64,000 nucleotides of DNA from NCBI RefSeq assembly GCF_014395785.1, contig NZ_CP060713.1, positions 2,384,501-2,448,500 of the forward strand, written 5' to 3'. The notes under the pieces were generated by a model, which saw only the letters and a list, made by a program, of their open reading frames with translations, ran no database searches and was not told the origin of the DNA. This stretch comes from Nocardioides mesophilus (GTDB taxonomy: Bacteria; Actinomycetota; Actinomycetes; Propionibacteriales; Nocardioidaceae). Positions 34,044 to 45,099 of the stretch are shown here, piece after piece. The stretch's first letter is position 1. Every line of letters begins with the position of its first letter. The position numbers and the translations under genes are program-made.

Positions 34044-35342
34044 ATGAGCCGGACCAACGCCGATGAGCGTGAGGCCGACGTCATCGTCGTCGGCGCCGGT
34101 CCGGCCGGGTCCTCGGCGGCCTTCCACCTCGCGCAGGCCGGCGTCGACGTGCTGGTGCTGGAGAAGGCGACGTTCCCCCGCGACAAGATCTGCGGCGACG
34201 GGCTGACCCCGCGCGCGGTCAAGCAGCTGATCGCGATGGGCATCGACATCGAGGCGCCGGGCTGGATGAAGAACAAGGGCCTGCGGATCGTCGGCGCCGG
34301 CCACCGGCTCGAGCTGCCGTGGCCCGAGCTGGCGTCGTTCCCGCCGTACGGCATGGTCCGCACCCGCAGCGACTTCGACGAGATCCTCGCCCGGCACGCC
34401 GAGAAGGCGGGCGCCCGGCTGCAGGAGCGTACGGCGGTCACCGGGCCGGTCCTCGACGAGCGCACCGGCCGGGTGCGGGGCGTGAGCGCCCGCACGGTCG
34501 ACGAGCGCGGCCGCCGCGTCGGCGACGAGGTCACCTACACCGCCCCGGTCGTCATCGCCTGCGACGGGGTCTCCGCGCGGATCGCCACCGCACTGGGCCT
34601 CGAGCGGCGCGACGACCGGCCGATGGGGGTCGCGGTCCGTGCCTACTACGAGACGCCGCGCCACGCCGACGAGTGGATGGAGTCCTGGCTCGAGCTCTGG
34701 GACGGCAAGCCGCGGGAGAGCAACCTGCTCCCCGGCTACGGCTGGATCTTCGGGGTCGGCGACGGCACCGCCAACGTCGGCCTCGGGATCCTCAACACCT
34801 CCAAGGCGTTCCAGCAGGTCGACTACAAGGACATCCTCAAGCGCTGGCTCGACCACACCCCCGAGGAGTGGGGCTTCCGCGAGGAGAACCGCGTCGGCCG
34901 GATCGGCTCGGCCGCGCTGCCGATGGCGTTCAACCGCAAGCCGCACTACTACCGCGGGGTGCTGCTGGCCGGCGACTCCGGCGGCATGGTGAACCCGTTC
35001 AACGGTGAGGGGATCGACTACGCGATGGAGTCCGGTCACATCGCGGCCGAGACCGTCGTGCAGGCGCTGGCGATGCCCGAGGGCCCCGCGCGTGAGCGGA
35101 TCCTCACGGGTTACGCTGCGGAACTGGAAGCGACGTACGGGGGTTACTTCACGCTCGGACGGGTCTTCGCCAAGATGATCGGCAACCCGACCTTCATGAA
35201 GCAGGCCACCAAGTACGGCCTGCCCCGCACGACCCTGATGAGGTTCACCCTCAAGCTGATGGCGAACCTCACCGACCCGCGGGACGGCGACGTCTCCGAC
35301 CGGGTGATCAACGCGCTGGCAAAGGCGGTCCCGGCCGCCTAG
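34044..35342 (+). CDS. Geranylgeranyl reductase family protein, probable menaquinone reductase (MenJ-like)
   Basis: FAD-dependent reductase, 432 aa. The dinucleotide site is DVIVVGAGPAGSSAAFHLAQ (residues ~12-31), followed by PRDKICGDGLTPRAVKQL, the family's substrate-side motif with a conserved Cys. The second FAD motif is GVLLAGDSGGMVNPFNGEGI with IDYAMESGHIAAE. In mycobacteria MenJ saturates one isoprene unit of menaquinone; Nocardioides-type bacteria usually have MK-8(H4), so this enzyme may make the partly hydrogenated tail. An archaeal-type lipid reductase role is less likely. It leads the nuo operon, 43 nt before nuoA, behind a Rex operator; GAGGTG precedes the ATG. Confidence 0.88.
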   Translation: MSRTNADEREADVIVVGAGPAGSSAAFHLAQAGVDVLVLEKATFPRDKICGDGLTPRAVKQLIAMGIDIEAPGWMKNKGLRIVGAGHRLELPWPELASFPPYGMVRTRSDFDEILARHAEKAGARLQERTAVTGPVLDERTGRVRGVSARTVDERGRRVGDEVTYTAPVVIACDGVSARIATALGLERRDDRPMGVAVRAYYETPRHADEWMESWLELWDGKPRESNLLPGYGWIFGVGDGTANVGLGILNTSKAFQQVDYKDILKRWLDHTPEEWGFREENRVGRIGSAALPMAFNRKPHYYRGVLLAGDSGGMVNPFNGEGIDYAMESGHIAAETVVQALAMPEGPARERILTGYAAELEATYGGYFTLGRVFAKMIGNPTFMKQATKYGLPRTTLMRFTLKLMANLTDPRDGDVSDRVINALAKAVPAA

Positions 35343-35385
35343 CGGTCAGGACCCGAAGCAGGACAGGACAGGAGGGAGGCGAGCG

Positions 35386-35745
35386 ATGGAGCTCTACGCA
35401 CCCGTTCTCGCACTCGGGATTCTCGCAGCGGGTTTCGCGGTCTTCTCGGTGGTGATGAGCAGCCTGGTCGGCCCGCGCCGGTACAACCGGGCCAAGCTCG
35501 ACTCCTACGAGTGCGGCATCGAGCCCACTCCGCAGGCTCTCGGCGGTGGCAAGTTCCCGGTGAAGTACTACATCACCGCGATGCTCTTCATCGTCTTCGA
35601 CATCGAGATCGTCTTCCTCTACCCCTGGGCGGTCCGCTTCGACGCCCTCGGGATGTTCGGCCTGGTCGAGATGGTGATCTTCATCCTCACCGTCTTCGTC
35701 GCCTACGCCTACGTCTGGCGCCGGGGTGGCCTCGAGTGGGACTGA
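35386..35745 (+). CDS. nuoA: NADH-quinone oxidoreductase subunit A
   Basis: Three-helix membrane subunit of complex I at the quinone-module junction. The conserved loop is DSYECGIEPTPQALG (residues ~39-53) with the quinone-site Cys, then FPVKYYITAMLFIVFDIEIV and YPWAVRFDALG. Helices at ~7-30, ~60-82 and ~90-112. Its ribosome site GGAGGGAGG is strong, and the gene starts the 14-gene nuo set. Confidence 0.96.
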   Translation: MELYAPVLALGILAAGFAVFSVVMSSLVGPRRYNRAKLDSYECGIEPTPQALGGGKFPVKYYITAMLFIVFDIEIVFLYPWAVRFDALGMFGLVEMVIFILTVFVAYAYVWRRGGLEWD

Positions 35746-35783
35746 TCGCGACCGTGGCTGCACCGGCGAGTAAGGACTGAGAG

Positions 35784-36338
35784 ATGGGCATCGAGGAGAA
35801 GCTCCCCAGCGGAGTGCTGCTGACCACCGTCGAGGGGGTGGCCGGCTACATGCGCAAGGCGTCGTTCTGGCCCGCGACCTTCGGACTGGCCTGCTGCGCA
35901 ATCGAGATGATGACCTCGGGCGGTCCCCGCTACGACCTGGCCCGCTTCGGCATGGAGGTCTTCCGGGCCTCGCCGCGCCAGGCCGACCTGATGATCGTGG
36001 CCGGCCGGGTCAGCCAGAAGATGGCGCCGGTGCTGCGCCAGATCTACGACCAGATGCCCGACCCGAAGTGGGTGCTGGCGATGGGTGTCTGCGCGAGCTC
36101 GGGCGGCATGTTCAACAACTACGCGATCGTGCAGGGCGTCGACCACGTCGTCCCCGTCGACATGTACCTCCCCGGCTGCCCGCCGCGGCCGGAGATGCTG
36201 ATCGACGCGATCCTCAAGCTGCACGACCAGGTCCAGCACGGCAAGCTCGGCGCGCACCGCCAGGCCGAGATCGTCTCCACCGAGACCGACGCCCTGAACG
36301 CACTTCCCACCTCGGAGATGAAGGGTCTGCTCCGGTGA
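35784..36338 (+). CDS. nuoB: NADH-quinone oxidoreductase subunit B
   Basis: Peripheral-arm subunit carrying iron-sulfur cluster N2, the electron donor to menaquinone. Cluster cysteines lie in [18 protein letters not shown] (two adjacent Cys, residues ~36-37), [15 protein letters not shown] and [19 protein letters not shown]. The quinone-facing helix [20 protein letters not shown] is conserved. At 184 aa it is of normal length. A 38-nt gap separates it from nuoA; its stop overlaps nuoC as GTGA. Confidence 0.97.
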   Translation: MGIEEKLPSGVLLTTVEGVAGYMRKASFWPATFGLACCAIEMMTSGGPRYDLARFGMEVFRASPRQADLMIVAGRVSQKMAPVLRQIYDQMPDPKWVLAMGVCASSGGMFNNYAIVQGVDHVVPVDMYLPGCPPRPEMLIDAILKLHDQVQHGKLGAHRQAEIVSTETDALNALPTSEMKGLLR

Positions 36339-37141
36339 GTGACGAGTCCAAGCCCGGCAACGGTCCCGCGGGGCCGACCCCCCAGGAGACGCTCGACGCC
36401 TCTCCCGAGGTCAGCGGCGGCACCGAGCCGGACGCGACCGACCTCGCGCCGGAGAACACCCTCCCCGCCGACCCCTCCCAGCTCCAGCCCGAGGTCGTCG
36501 GGGTCCGCACCGGCATGTTCGGGGTGCGCGGCACCGGGGACACCTCCGGGTACGGCGGCCTGGTGCGCCCGGTGGCGATGCCCGGCGGCACCGTGCGGCC
36601 CTACGGCGGCTGGTTCGACGAGTTCGCCGACGCCCTGGAGGTCGCGCTCGCGGCCAAGGACGTGGCCGACGCCGTGGAGAAGGTCGTCGTGCACCGCGGC
36701 GAGCTCACGCTCTTCGTGCGTCGCGAGCACCTGCTCGCCGTCGCCGGCCTGCTGCGTGATGAGGAGCGGCTGCGCTTCGAGCTCTGCTCGGGCGTCTCCG
36801 GGGTGCACTACCCCGATGACGCGGGGCGCGAGCTGCACGCGGTCTACCACCTGCTGTCGATGACCCACAACCGCCGGATCCGGCTCGAGGTGGTCTGCCC
36901 CGACGCCGATCCGCACGTGCCCTCGGTCGTCGCGGTCTACCCGACCGCGGACTGGCACGAGCGCGAGACGTGGGACTTCTTCGGCATCATCTTCGACGGC
37001 CACCCGTCGCTGACGCGCATCGAGATGCCCGACGACTGGCCGGGCCACCCGCAGCGCAAGGACTATCCGCTCGGCGGCATCCCGGTCGAGTACAAGGGCG
37101 CCACCATCCCACCGCCGGACACGCGGAGGAGCTACAACTGA
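36335..37141 (+). CDS. nuoC: NADH-quinone oxidoreductase subunit C, N-terminally extended
   Basis: 30-kDa hydrophilic arm subunit. Residues ~1-56 are a Pro/Glu/Thr-rich tail that looks disordered; the family domain follows with [20 protein letters not shown]. Conserved motifs: [28 protein letters not shown] and the signature [20 protein letters not shown] ... [16 protein letters not shown]. The extension accounts for its 268 aa. GTG 36335 overlaps the nuoB stop; its TGA shares one base with the nuoD ATG. Confidence 0.95.
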   Translation: MSDESKPGNGPAGPTPQETLDASPEVSGGTEPDATDLAPENTLPADPSQLQPEVVGVRTGMFGVRGTGDTSGYGGLVRPVAMPGGTVRPYGGWFDEFADALEVALAAKDVADAVEKVVVHRGELTLFVRREHLLAVAGLLRDEERLRFELCSGVSGVHYPDDAGRELHAVYHLLSMTHNRRIRLEVVCPDADPHVPSVVAVYPTADWHERETWDFFGIIFDGHPSLTRIEMPDDWPGHPQRKDYPLGGIPVEYKGATIPPPDTRRSYN

Positions 37142-38493
37142 TGAGCACTGCATTCGATCCCACGGCCGACCCCTACGCCTCGTCGCAGGACACCAGCGCC
37201 GGCAAGGTCTTCACCGTGACCGGCCAGGACTGGGACTCCGTCGTCAGCGGCATCGGCGACACGGGGGAGGACCGGGTCGTCGTCAACATGGGCCCCCAGC
37301 ACCCCTCCACGCACGGGGTGCTGCGGCTGATCCTCGAGCTGGAGGGCGAGACGGTCACCGAGGCCCGCTGCGGCATCGGCTACCTGCACACCGGCATCGA
37401 GAAGAACATGGAGTTCCGCTCCTGGGTGCAGGGCGTCACCTTCTGCACCCGGATGGACTACCTCTCCCCGTTCTACAACGAGGCGACCTACGTGCTCGGC
37501 GTCGAGCGGCTGCTCGACATCGAGGACCAGATCCCCGAGAAGGCCCAGGTCATGCGGGTGCTCCTGATGGAGCTCAACCGGATCTCCAGCCACCTCGTCG
37601 CGATCGCCACCGGCGGCATGGAGATCGGCGCGCTGACGGTCATGACCATCGGCTTCCGCGAGCGTGAGCTGGTGCTCGACCTCTTCGAGCTCATCACCGG
37701 GCTGCGGATGAACCACGCATTCATCCGGCCCGGCGGCGTCGCCCAGGACATGCCCCCGGGCGCCCTGGACCAGATCCGCGACTTCGTCGCGCTGATGAAG
37801 AAGCGCCTGCCCGAGTACGCCGACCTGTGCAACGCCAACCCGATCTTCAAGGGCCGACTGGTCGGCGTGGGCCACCTCGACCTGGCCGGCTGCCTGGCCC
37901 TCGGCATCACCGGTCCCGTGCTCCGCTCGACCGGCTACCCGTGGGACCTGCGCAAGATGCAGCCCTACTGCGGCTACGAGGACTACGACTTCGAGGTCCC
38001 CACCCGCGACAGCGCCGACGCCTACGGTCGCTTCCGGATCCGGCTCGACGAGATGTGGGAGTCGCTCAAGATCGTCGAGCAGTGCGCCGATCGGCTGGCC
38101 GGCCTCGAGGGCGCCCCGGTCATGGTCGCCGACAAGAAGATCGCTTGGCCCAGCCAGCTTGCGGTCGGCACCGACGGCATGGGCAACAGCCTCGACCACA
38201 TCAAGCACATCATGGGCGAGTCCATGGAGGCCCTGATCCACCACTTCAAGCTGGTGACCGAGGGCTTCCGGGTGCCGGCCGGACAGGCCTACGTGCCGGT
38301 CGAGTCGCCGCGCGGCGAGCTCGGCGCGCACGTCGTCTCCGACGGCGGCACCCGTCCCTTCCGGGTCCACTTCCGGGACCCGTCGTTCACGAACCTGCAG
38401 GCGACCTCGGTGATGAGCGAGGGCGGCATGGTCGCCGACGTCATCGTCGCCATCGCCTCGATCGACCCCGTGATGGGTGGAGTTGACCGCTAG
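37141..38493 (+). CDS. nuoD: NADH-quinone oxidoreductase subunit D
   Basis: 49-kDa subunit forming the quinone-binding cavity with NuoB. Motifs: [20 protein letters not shown] (quinone-site His, residues ~47-66), [40 protein letters not shown] and [20 protein letters not shown] at the C-terminus. At 450 aa it is of normal length with a ~30-residue polar N-terminal lead. The start overlaps nuoC by one base (TGATG) and the stop overlaps the nuoE GTG by one base. Confidence 0.97.
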   Translation: MSTAFDPTADPYASSQDTSAGKVFTVTGQDWDSVVSGIGDTGEDRVVVNMGPQHPSTHGVLRLILELEGETVTEARCGIGYLHTGIEKNMEFRSWVQGVTFCTRMDYLSPFYNEATYVLGVERLLDIEDQIPEKAQVMRVLLMELNRISSHLVAIATGGMEIGALTVMTIGFRERELVLDLFELITGLRMNHAFIRPGGVAQDMPPGALDQIRDFVALMKKRLPEYADLCNANPIFKGRLVGVGHLDLAGCLALGITGPVLRSTGYPWDLRKMQPYCGYEDYDFEVPTRDSADAYGRFRIRLDEMWESLKIVEQCADRLAGLEGAPVMVADKKIAWPSQLAVGTDGMGNSLDHIKHIMGESMEALIHHFKLVTEGFRVPAGQAYVPVESPRGELGAHVVSDGGTRPFRVHFRDPSFTNLQATSVMSEGGMVADVIVAIASIDPVMGGVDR

Positions 38494-39371
38494 TGACACA
38501 GTCCGAGATGTCCACGGGTTCCCTGGACGAGAAGACCCTCACCGAGCTGCGGCAGATCGCGGCGCGCTACCCGCAGTCACGCTCGGGGCTGCTGCCGATG
38601 CTGCACCTCGTGCAGAGCGTCGAGGGCCGCGTGACCTCCCGGGGGATCGAGGCCTGCGCCGACATCCTCGGCATCTCCGCGGCCGAGGTCTCCGGCGTGG
38701 CGACCTTCTACACGATGTACAAGCGGCGCCCGGTCGGGGACTACCACGTGGGCGTGTGCACGAACACGCTGTGCGCGGTGATGGGCGGCGACGCGATCTT
38801 CGAGCGGCTCAAGGACCACCTCGACGTCGGCAACGACGAGACCACCACCGACGACGGAACCGGCCGGACGATCACGCTCGAGCACGTCGAGTGCAACGCG
38901 GCGTGCGACTACGCCCCGGTCGTGATGGTCAACTGGGAGTTCATGGACAACCAGACCCCCGAGTCGGCCACCGCGCTGGTGGACGACCTGCGGGAGGGCA
39001 AGGAGGTCCGGTCCACCCGCGGCCCGCGCATCTGCACCTGGCGCGAGGCGGAGCGGGTGCTCGCCGGCTTCCCCGACGACCGTGCCGACGAGGGTCCGGG
39101 CGCGGGCCCGGCGAGCCTGGTCGGGCTGCAGATCGCGCGCGAGCGCGGCTGGAGCGCACCGTCCGTCGACCGTCCCGAGGTGACCGGCGGGGCCGCCGAC
39201 GGGGCACAGCAGGACGCGCTGTTCGACACCAGCCCGCAGAAGGCCGCCGAAGCCACCGACTCCGGCCGGGCCGACTCCGAGAGCAAGCTCGACGCGAAGG
39301 CGGACGTGGCCCACGAACGGCCCGCCGACGGCGAGCAGACGCAGGGACAGAAGAAGGAGGGCGACCGGTGA
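38493..39371 (+). CDS. nuoE: NADH-quinone oxidoreductase subunit E, with long C-terminal tail
   Basis: 24-kDa thioredoxin-like subunit carrying the [2Fe-2S] cluster N1a. Cluster cysteines are in VGVCTNTLCAVMGG (residues ~88-101) and VECNAACDYAPVV (~131-143). The helical start has ARYPQSRSGLLPMLHLVQSV and ISAAEVSGVATFYTMYKRRP. Residues beyond ~190 are a polar, Ala/Asp/Glu/Lys-rich tail of about 100 residues not needed for the fold. GTG start overlaps the nuoD TAG; stop overlaps nuoF as GTGA. Confidence 0.95.
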   Translation: MTQSEMSTGSLDEKTLTELRQIAARYPQSRSGLLPMLHLVQSVEGRVTSRGIEACADILGISAAEVSGVATFYTMYKRRPVGDYHVGVCTNTLCAVMGGDAIFERLKDHLDVGNDETTTDDGTGRTITLEHVECNAACDYAPVVMVNWEFMDNQTPESATALVDDLREGKEVRSTRGPRICTWREAERVLAGFPDDRADEGPGAGPASLVGLQIARERGWSAPSVDRPEVTGGAADGAQQDALFDTSPQKAAEATDSGRADSESKLDAKADVAHERPADGEQTQGQKKEGDR

Positions 39372-40678
39372 CCGACACTCTCACCCCGGTCCTGTCGGAC
39401 AACTGGGACCAGGAGCGGTCCTGGACGCTGGAGGCCTACGAGTCCACCGGCGGGTACGGCGCCCTGCGCACCGCCCTGGGCATGGCCCCGGACGACCTGA
39501 TCTCGCTGGTCAAGGACTCGGGCCTGCGCGGCCGCGGCGGCGCCGGCTTCCCCACCGGCATGAAGTGGGGCTTCATCCCGCAGGACAACCCCAAGCCGAA
39601 GTACCTCGTGGTCAACGCCGACGAGTCGGAGCCGGGCACCTGCAAGGACATGCCCCTGATGATGGCCAGCCCGCACACGCTGGTCGAGGGCGTCATCATC
39701 AGCGCCTTCGCGATCCGCGCCGAGCACGCGTTCATCTACGTGCGCGGTGAGGTGCTGCACGTGATCCGTCGCCTGCAGCGCGCGGTGCAGGAGGCCTACC
39801 TGGCCGGTCACATCGGCAAGGACATCCACGGCACGGGCTACAACCTCGAGGTCACCGTCCATGCGGGCGCCGGTGCCTACATCTGCGGCGAGGAGACCGC
39901 GCTCCTGGACTCGCTGGAGGGCCGGCGCGGCCAACCGCGCCTGCGTCCGCCGTTCCCGGCCGTCGCGGGGCTCTACTCCTCCCCGACCGTCATCAACAAC
40001 GTCGAGTCGATCGCCTCCGTGCCCGTCATCGTGCGCAACGGCGCCGACTGGTTCGGCTCGATGGGCACCGAGAAGAGCAAGGGCATGACGCTCTACTCGC
40101 TCTCGGGCCACGTGACCCGACCCGGTCAGTACGAAGCCCCGCTGGGCATCACCCTGCGGCAGCTGCTCGAGGTCGCCGGCGGCGTCCGCGAGGGGCACGA
40201 GCTGAAGTTCTGGACGCCGGGCGGCTCCTCCACGCCGATCCTGACCGCCGCGCACCTCGACGTGCCGCTCGACTACGAGGGCGTCGGCGCTGCGGGGTCG
40301 ATGCTCGGCACCAAGGCCCTGCAGATCTTCGACGAGACCACGTGCGTGGTCCGGGCGACGCTGCGCTGGACCGAGTTCTACAAGCACGAGTCCTGCGGCA
40401 AGTGCACCCCGTGCCGCGAGGGCACCTGGTGGCTGGTGCAGACCCTCGCCCGGCTGGAGAAGGGCCAGGGCACCGAGGCCGACCTCGAGAAGGTCCTCGA
40501 CCAGTGCGACAACATCCTCGGCAGGTCCTTCTGCGCCCTCGCCGACGGTGCGGTCAGCCCGATCGCGTCCTCGATCGAGTACTTCCGTGACGAGTACGTC
40601 GCCCACCTCGAGCACGGCGGGTGCCCCTTCGACCCGGCGGCCTCCACCCTCTTCGCCACTGCGGGAGCCTCTGCATGA
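39368..40678 (+). CDS. nuoF: NADH-quinone oxidoreductase subunit F (NADH- and FMN-binding)
   Basis: 51-kDa subunit where NADH reduces FMN. The FMN/NADH loop is [19 protein letters not shown] (residues ~51-69); [13 protein letters not shown] and [15 protein letters not shown] follow. The N3 [4Fe-4S] ligands are in [15 protein letters not shown] plus a downstream Cys in [14 protein letters not shown]. At 436 aa it is of normal length. It overlaps nuoE and nuoG by 4 nt each. Confidence 0.97.
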   Translation: MTDTLTPVLSDNWDQERSWTLEAYESTGGYGALRTALGMAPDDLISLVKDSGLRGRGGAGFPTGMKWGFIPQDNPKPKYLVVNADESEPGTCKDMPLMMASPHTLVEGVIISAFAIRAEHAFIYVRGEVLHVIRRLQRAVQEAYLAGHIGKDIHGTGYNLEVTVHAGAGAYICGEETALLDSLEGRRGQPRLRPPFPAVAGLYSSPTVINNVESIASVPVIVRNGADWFGSMGTEKSKGMTLYSLSGHVTRPGQYEAPLGITLRQLLEVAGGVREGHELKFWTPGGSSTPILTAAHLDVPLDYEGVGAAGSMLGTKALQIFDETTCVVRATLRWTEFYKHESCGKCTPCREGTWWLVQTLARLEKGQGTEADLEKVLDQCDNILGRSFCALADGAVSPIASSIEYFRDEYVAHLEHGGCPFDPAASTLFATAGASA

Positions 40679-43164
40679 GCATCACCAGCAACAAGGGCGC
40701 CCAGCCCGGCCAGGTCGCGAAGGCCGACCTGGTCACCCTCACCATCGACGGCATCGAGGTCAGCGTCGCCAAGGGGACCCTGGTCATCCGCGCCGCCGAG
40801 CAGGTGGGCGTCTCCATCCCCCGGTTCTGCGACCACCCGCTGCTCGCGCCGGTCGGCGCCTGCCGCCAGTGCCTCGTCGAGGTCGCGCTGCCCGGTCCCG
40901 ACGGGGAGCCGCGCACGATGATGGGGCCGCCCGGCCGCGTGAAGCCGCAGGCCTCGTGCACGCTCGTCGCCTCCGACGGCATGGTCGTCAACACCCAGCT
41001 GTCCTCGCCCATCGCCGACAAGGCGCAGCAGGGCGTCATGGAGCAGCTGCTGATCAACCACCCGCTCGACTGCCCGGTGTGCGACAAGGGCGGCGAGTGC
41101 CCGCTGCAGAACCAGGCGATGAGCAACGGCCGCGGCGAGTCCCGCTACGAAGGCGTGAAGCGCACCTACCCCAAGCCGATCCACATCTCGGCGCAGGTGC
41201 TGCTCGACCGTGAGCGCTGCGTGCTGTGCGCGCGCTGCACCCGGTTCTCCGAGCAGATCGCCGGCGATCCCTTCATCGCGCTCATCGAGCGCGGTGCCCT
41301 CCAGCAGGTGGGCATCTACGAGAAGGAGCCGTTCGAGTCCTACTTCTCCGGCAACACGATCCAGATCTGTCCGGTCGGGGCGCTCACCTCGGCGGCCTAC
41401 CGCTTCCGCGCCCGGCCCTTCGACCTGATCTCGACCCCGTCCGTGGCCGAGCACGACGCCTGCGGCTCGGCGATCCGCGTCGACCACCGTCGCGGCAAGG
41501 TCGTCCGGCGGCTCGCCGGTGACGACCCCGAGGTCAACGAGGAGTGGATCACCGACAAGGACCGCTTCGCGTTCGGCTACGCCCGCGCCGAGGACCGGCT
41601 GACCCACCCGCTGGTGCGCGACCCGGAGACCGGCGCTCACCGCGCCGCGTCGTGGCCCGAAGCGTTCGCCATCGCCGCCCGTGGCCTGCAGGCCGCCGCG
41701 GACGAGGGGGGTGTCGGCGTGCTCACCGGCGGCCGGCTCACCCTCGAGGACGCCTACGCCTACGCCAAGTTCGCCCGCACGGCGCTCGGCACCAACGACG
41801 TCGACTTCCGGGCCCGCCCGGGCTCGGCCGAGGAGACCGACTTCCTCGCCTCGACGGTGGCCGGCTCCGGCATCGACGTGACCTTCTCCGACCTCGAGCG
41901 GGTCGGCACGGTCGTGCTGGTCGGCCTCGAGCCCGAGGACGAGGCCGGGACGCTCTTCCTGCGGCTGCGCAAGGCGTCCCGCCAGGGGCTGAGGGTCTAC
42001 AGCGTCGCGCCGTTCGCCACCCGCGGGCTGCGCAAGATGGACGGCACGCTGCTGCGCACCGCGCCCGGTCAGGAGACCGCCGTGATCGAGGCGCTGGCCC
42101 ACGACGGCGAGGTCGCTCTCGACGGCGGCGGGGTCATCCTGGTCGGCGAGCGGCTCGCCACCGTCCCCGGCGCGCTCTCGGCGGTGGTCGCGCTGGCCGG
42201 CACGACCGGCGCCCGGCTCGCCTGGGTGCCGCGCCGCGCCGGGGACCGCGGTGCGGTGGAGGCCGGCTGCCTGCCCACCGTGCTACCGGGCGGTCGCCCG
42301 GTGGCCGACGCCGCCGCCCGCGTCGACGTGGGCACCGTCTGGGGCACGAGCATGCCGCACGCCCCCGGCCGGCATGCGGAGGCGATCGTGGCCGCTGCCG
42401 CCGCCGGCGAGCTCGCCGGGCTGGTCGTGGCCGGCGTGGACCCCGACGACACCGCGGACCCGCGCCTGACCCGGGCGGCGCTCGACACGGCCCGCTTCGT
42501 GGTCTCGCTGGAGCTGCGGGCGACCGACGTCACCCGGGCCGCCGACGTGGTCTTCCCCGTCGCACCGGTGGTCGAGAAGGCCGGCTCGTTCGTCAACTGG
42601 GAGGGACGTGTCCGGCCCTTCGAGAAGGTTCTCGAGGAGTCGCACGCCCTGCCCGACCTGCGCGTGCTCGCCGGCATCGCCGACGAGCTCGGTCGCCCGC
42701 TCGGTTTCAAGACCGTCGAGGCGGCCCGCGCCGAGCTCGCCGACATCGGGCCCTGGGACGGGGCACGGGTGCCGGCGCCGACCGGTCCCACCGCCGAACC
42801 GACCACGGGTTCCTCCGCCGACGAGGGGTCCTACACGCTTGCGACCTGGAAGCAGATGGTCGACGACGGGTCGCTGCAGGACGGTGACGAGAACTACAAG
42901 GCGACGGGTCGGGCAGCCGTGCTGCTGGTCTCGCCGTCGACGTTGGCCGGCCTCGGAGTCGCCGCCGGGGCCAACGTCACGGTGCACGGCCCGCACGGCA
43001 CGGTGACGCTGCCGGTGGCGGTCGCGGACCTTCCCGACGACGTCGTCTGGGCGCCGGCCAACAACGACGGCGTCAACCTCACCCGGGACCTCGGGCTGCG
43101 TGCCGGGTCCGCCGTACGAGTCGCCGGCGGTGCCCTGAGCCCGTCGCAGGGAGGTGCGGCATGA
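40675..43164 (+). CDS. nuoG: NADH-quinone oxidoreductase subunit G
   Basis: Large iron-sulfur subunit of the NADH module. The N-terminal ferredoxin-type domain holds [2Fe-2S] ligands in [20 protein letters not shown] (~residues 43-62) and QASCTLVAS. Next come [17 protein letters not shown] and [17 protein letters not shown] for [4Fe-4S] clusters, and [19 protein letters not shown]. The C-terminal ~550 residues form a degenerate molybdopterin-oxidoreductase fold with no cofactor expected. At 829 aa it is of usual actinobacterial length. ATG 40675 overlaps nuoF; the 3' end overlaps nuoH. Confidence 0.96.
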   Translation: MSITSNKGAQPGQVAKADLVTLTIDGIEVSVAKGTLVIRAAEQVGVSIPRFCDHPLLAPVGACRQCLVEVALPGPDGEPRTMMGPPGRVKPQASCTLVASDGMVVNTQLSSPIADKAQQGVMEQLLINHPLDCPVCDKGGECPLQNQAMSNGRGESRYEGVKRTYPKPIHISAQVLLDRERCVLCARCTRFSEQIAGDPFIALIERGALQQVGIYEKEPFESYFSGNTIQICPVGALTSAAYRFRARPFDLISTPSVAEHDACGSAIRVDHRRGKVVRRLAGDDPEVNEEWITDKDRFAFGYARAEDRLTHPLVRDPETGAHRAASWPEAFAIAARGLQAAADEGGVGVLTGGRLTLEDAYAYAKFARTALGTNDVDFRARPGSAEETDFLASTVAGSGIDVTFSDLERVGTVVLVGLEPEDEAGTLFLRLRKASRQGLRVYSVAPFATRGLRKMDGTLLRTAPGQETAVIEALAHDGEVALDGGGVILVGERLATVPGALSAVVALAGTTGARLAWVPRRAGDRGAVEAGCLPTVLPGGRPVADAAARVDVGTVWGTSMPHAPGRHAEAIVAAAAAGELAGLVVAGVDPDDTADPRLTRAALDTARFVVSLELRATDVTRAADVVFPVAPVVEKAGSFVNWEGRVRPFEKVLEESHALPDLRVLAGIADELGRPLGFKTVEAARAELADIGPWDGARVPAPTGPTAEPTTGSSADEGSYTLATWKQMVDDGSLQDGDENYKATGRAAVLLVSPSTLAGLGVAAGANVTVHGPHGTVTLPVAVADLPDDVVWAPANNDGVNLTRDLGLRAGSAVRVAGGALSPSQGGAA

Positions 43165-44513
43165 TCTCGACCTCGAGCGCCGCTCTGGCGGGCATGGCCG
43201 GCATCGCGAGCCCCGCGCTCGCCGAGGCCGACCTGTCCGCGTTCGGTCAGGACCCCTGGTGGCTGGTGATCATCAAGGCGGTGCTGATCTTCCTGGTGCT
43301 GGTGCTGCTCACGCTGTTCAACATCTGGTTCGAGCGCCGCGTGGTGGCCCGGATGCAGCACCGCATCGGACCCAACGTGAACGGCCCCTTCGGCCTGCTG
43401 CAGTCGCTGGCGGACGGGGTGAAGCTGGCCCTCAAGGAGGACATCATCCCCAAGGCCGCCGACAAGGTGGTCTTCCTGCTGGCGCCCGTGCTCTCGGTGG
43501 TGCCGGCGTTCCTGGCCTTCGCGGTGATCCCGTTCGGACCGGTCGTCGACGTGCCGTTCAGCGACCGCACGACCCCGCTGCAGCTCACCGACATGCCGGT
43601 GGGCGTGCTGTTCATCCTGGCGGTCGCCTCGATCGGCATCTACGGCATCGTGCTCGGCGGCTGGTCCAGCGGGTCGACGTACTCCCTGCTCGGCGGGCTC
43701 CGCAGCTCCGCCCAGATGATCTCCTACGAGGTCGCGATGGGCCTCTCGCTGGTCGCGGTCTTCCTCTACGCCGGCTCGATGTCGACCTCGCAGATCGTCG
43801 ACGCGCAGCAGCGGCTGTGGTTCGGGCTGATCCTGATCCCCTCGTTCGTGATCTACGTGATCTCGATGGTGGGCGAGACCAACCGAGCGCCCTTCGACCT
43901 CCCCGAGGCCGAGGGCGAGCTGGTCGGCGGGTTCCACACCGAGTACTCCTCGCTGAAGTTCGCGCTGTTCTTCCTCGCCGAGTACGTCAACATGGTGACC
44001 GTCTCGGCGCTCGCCACCACGCTGTTCCTCGGCGGCTGGCGCGCCCCCTGGCCGCTGTCCGCGATCAACGACGGGATGCTCAACGAGGGCTACTGGCCGT
44101 TCCTGTGGTTCATCGGGAAGGTCATGATCTTCATCTTCTTCTTCATCTGGCTGCGAGGGACGCTGCCGCGGCTGCGCTACGACCAGTTCATGAAGTTCGG
44201 CTGGACCAGGCTGATCCCGATCTCCCTGGTGTGGATCGTCGCGGTCGCCACGATCCGTGCGATCAACCTCGACAACGGCTTCGACCGGCGCTATCTCCTG
44301 GCCGCCATCGGCGTGGTCGCGGTGCTCTTCCTGGTGCTGTTCTTCGTCGGCGGCACCGAGGAGGGGGAGGAGCCCGCGGAGCGTGAGCCAGAGCCCTTCG
44401 ACGCGTTCGCCGGCGGCTACCCGGTCCCGCCCATGCCCGGCCAGATCCCCAACGCCCCGGTCACCGTGGGCGGCTCGTCGACTACCTCGCAGCAGGCGGA
44501 GGAGCACAGCTGA
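43161..44513 (+). CDS. nuoH: NADH-quinone oxidoreductase subunit H
   Basis: Eight-helix membrane subunit that links the quinone cavity to the proton-pumping arm. Motifs: [20 protein letters not shown] (residues ~55-74), [31 protein letters not shown] and [20 protein letters not shown] (acidic E-channel). The core ends near residue 395; a ~55-residue Glu/Pro-rich C-terminal tail follows ([14 protein letters not shown]). The ATG overlaps nuoG, and the TGA shares a base with the nuoI ATG. Confidence 0.96.
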   Translation: MISTSSAALAGMAGIASPALAEADLSAFGQDPWWLVIIKAVLIFLVLVLLTLFNIWFERRVVARMQHRIGPNVNGPFGLLQSLADGVKLALKEDIIPKAADKVVFLLAPVLSVVPAFLAFAVIPFGPVVDVPFSDRTTPLQLTDMPVGVLFILAVASIGIYGIVLGGWSSGSTYSLLGGLRSSAQMISYEVAMGLSLVAVFLYAGSMSTSQIVDAQQRLWFGLILIPSFVIYVISMVGETNRAPFDLPEAEGELVGGFHTEYSSLKFALFFLAEYVNMVTVSALATTLFLGGWRAPWPLSAINDGMLNEGYWPFLWFIGKVMIFIFFFIWLRGTLPRLRYDQFMKFGWTRLIPISLVWIVAVATIRAINLDNGFDRRYLLAAIGVVAVLFLVLFFVGGTEEGEEPAEREPEPFDAFAGGYPVPPMPGQIPNAPVTVGGSSTTSQQAEEHS

Positions 44514-45094
44514 TGCCAACGCTCAAGGAACAGTTCTGGGACCCCATCGCGGGGTTCGGGGTCACCTTCCGGACCATGTTCAAGAAGGTGGTCACCGAGC
44601 AGTACCCCTTCGAGAAGAAGCCGACCGCGCCGCGGTTCCACGGCCGTCACCAGCTCAACCGCTGGCCCGACGGCCTCGAGAAGTGCATCGGCTGCGAGCT
44701 GTGCGCCTGGGCCTGCCCGGCCGACGCGATCTACGTCGAGGGTGCCTCGAACACCGAGGACGCGCGGTTCTCCCCCGGGGAGCGCTACGGCGCCGTCTAC
44801 CAGATCAACTACCTGCGCTGCATCCTGTGCGGCCTGTGCATCGAGGCCTGCCCGACGAGGGCGCTGACGATGACCAACGAGTACGAGCTCGCCGACAACA
44901 ACCGGGCCGACCTCATCTACGAGAAGCAGGACCTGCTGGCCCCGCTGCTGCCCGGCATGGAGACGCCGCCGCACGCGATGCTGCTCGGTGACGACGAGGG
45001 CGACTACTACCGCGGCGCCTACAACGTCCAGTCCTCGGCACGGGCCGCCGACCAGGACAAGCACTCGCACGACCGGTCCGGAAGCGAGGCCTGA
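44513..45094 (+). CDS. nuoI: NADH-quinone oxidoreductase subunit I
   Basis: Eight-iron ferredoxin subunit with clusters N6a and N6b that feed N2. The two CxxCxxCxxxCP motifs are [16 protein letters not shown] (residues ~60-75) and [18 protein letters not shown] (~99-116). The N-terminus has [19 protein letters not shown], the amphipathic membrane-surface helix. A ~40-residue polar C-terminal tail is present. At 193 aa it is of actinobacterial length. nuoJ starts 5 nt after its stop. Confidence 0.97.
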   Translation: MPTLKEQFWDPIAGFGVTFRTMFKKVVTEQYPFEKKPTAPRFHGRHQLNRWPDGLEKCIGCELCAWACPADAIYVEGASNTEDARFSPGERYGAVYQINYLRCILCGLCIEACPTRALTMTNEYELADNNRADLIYEKQDLLAPLLPGMETPPHAMLLGDDEGDYYRGAYNVQSSARAADQDKHSHDRSGSEA

Positions 45095-45099
45095 GCGAC

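Noticed and set aside
37132-38499. Long open frame antisense to nuoD, and similar frames opposite hem, men and nuo genes
   Set aside because: They arise from G/C-rich third codon positions. Their translations are His/Gln/Val/Asp or Arg/Gly/Pro-biased and show no family motifs, while the opposite strand encodes known enzymes.
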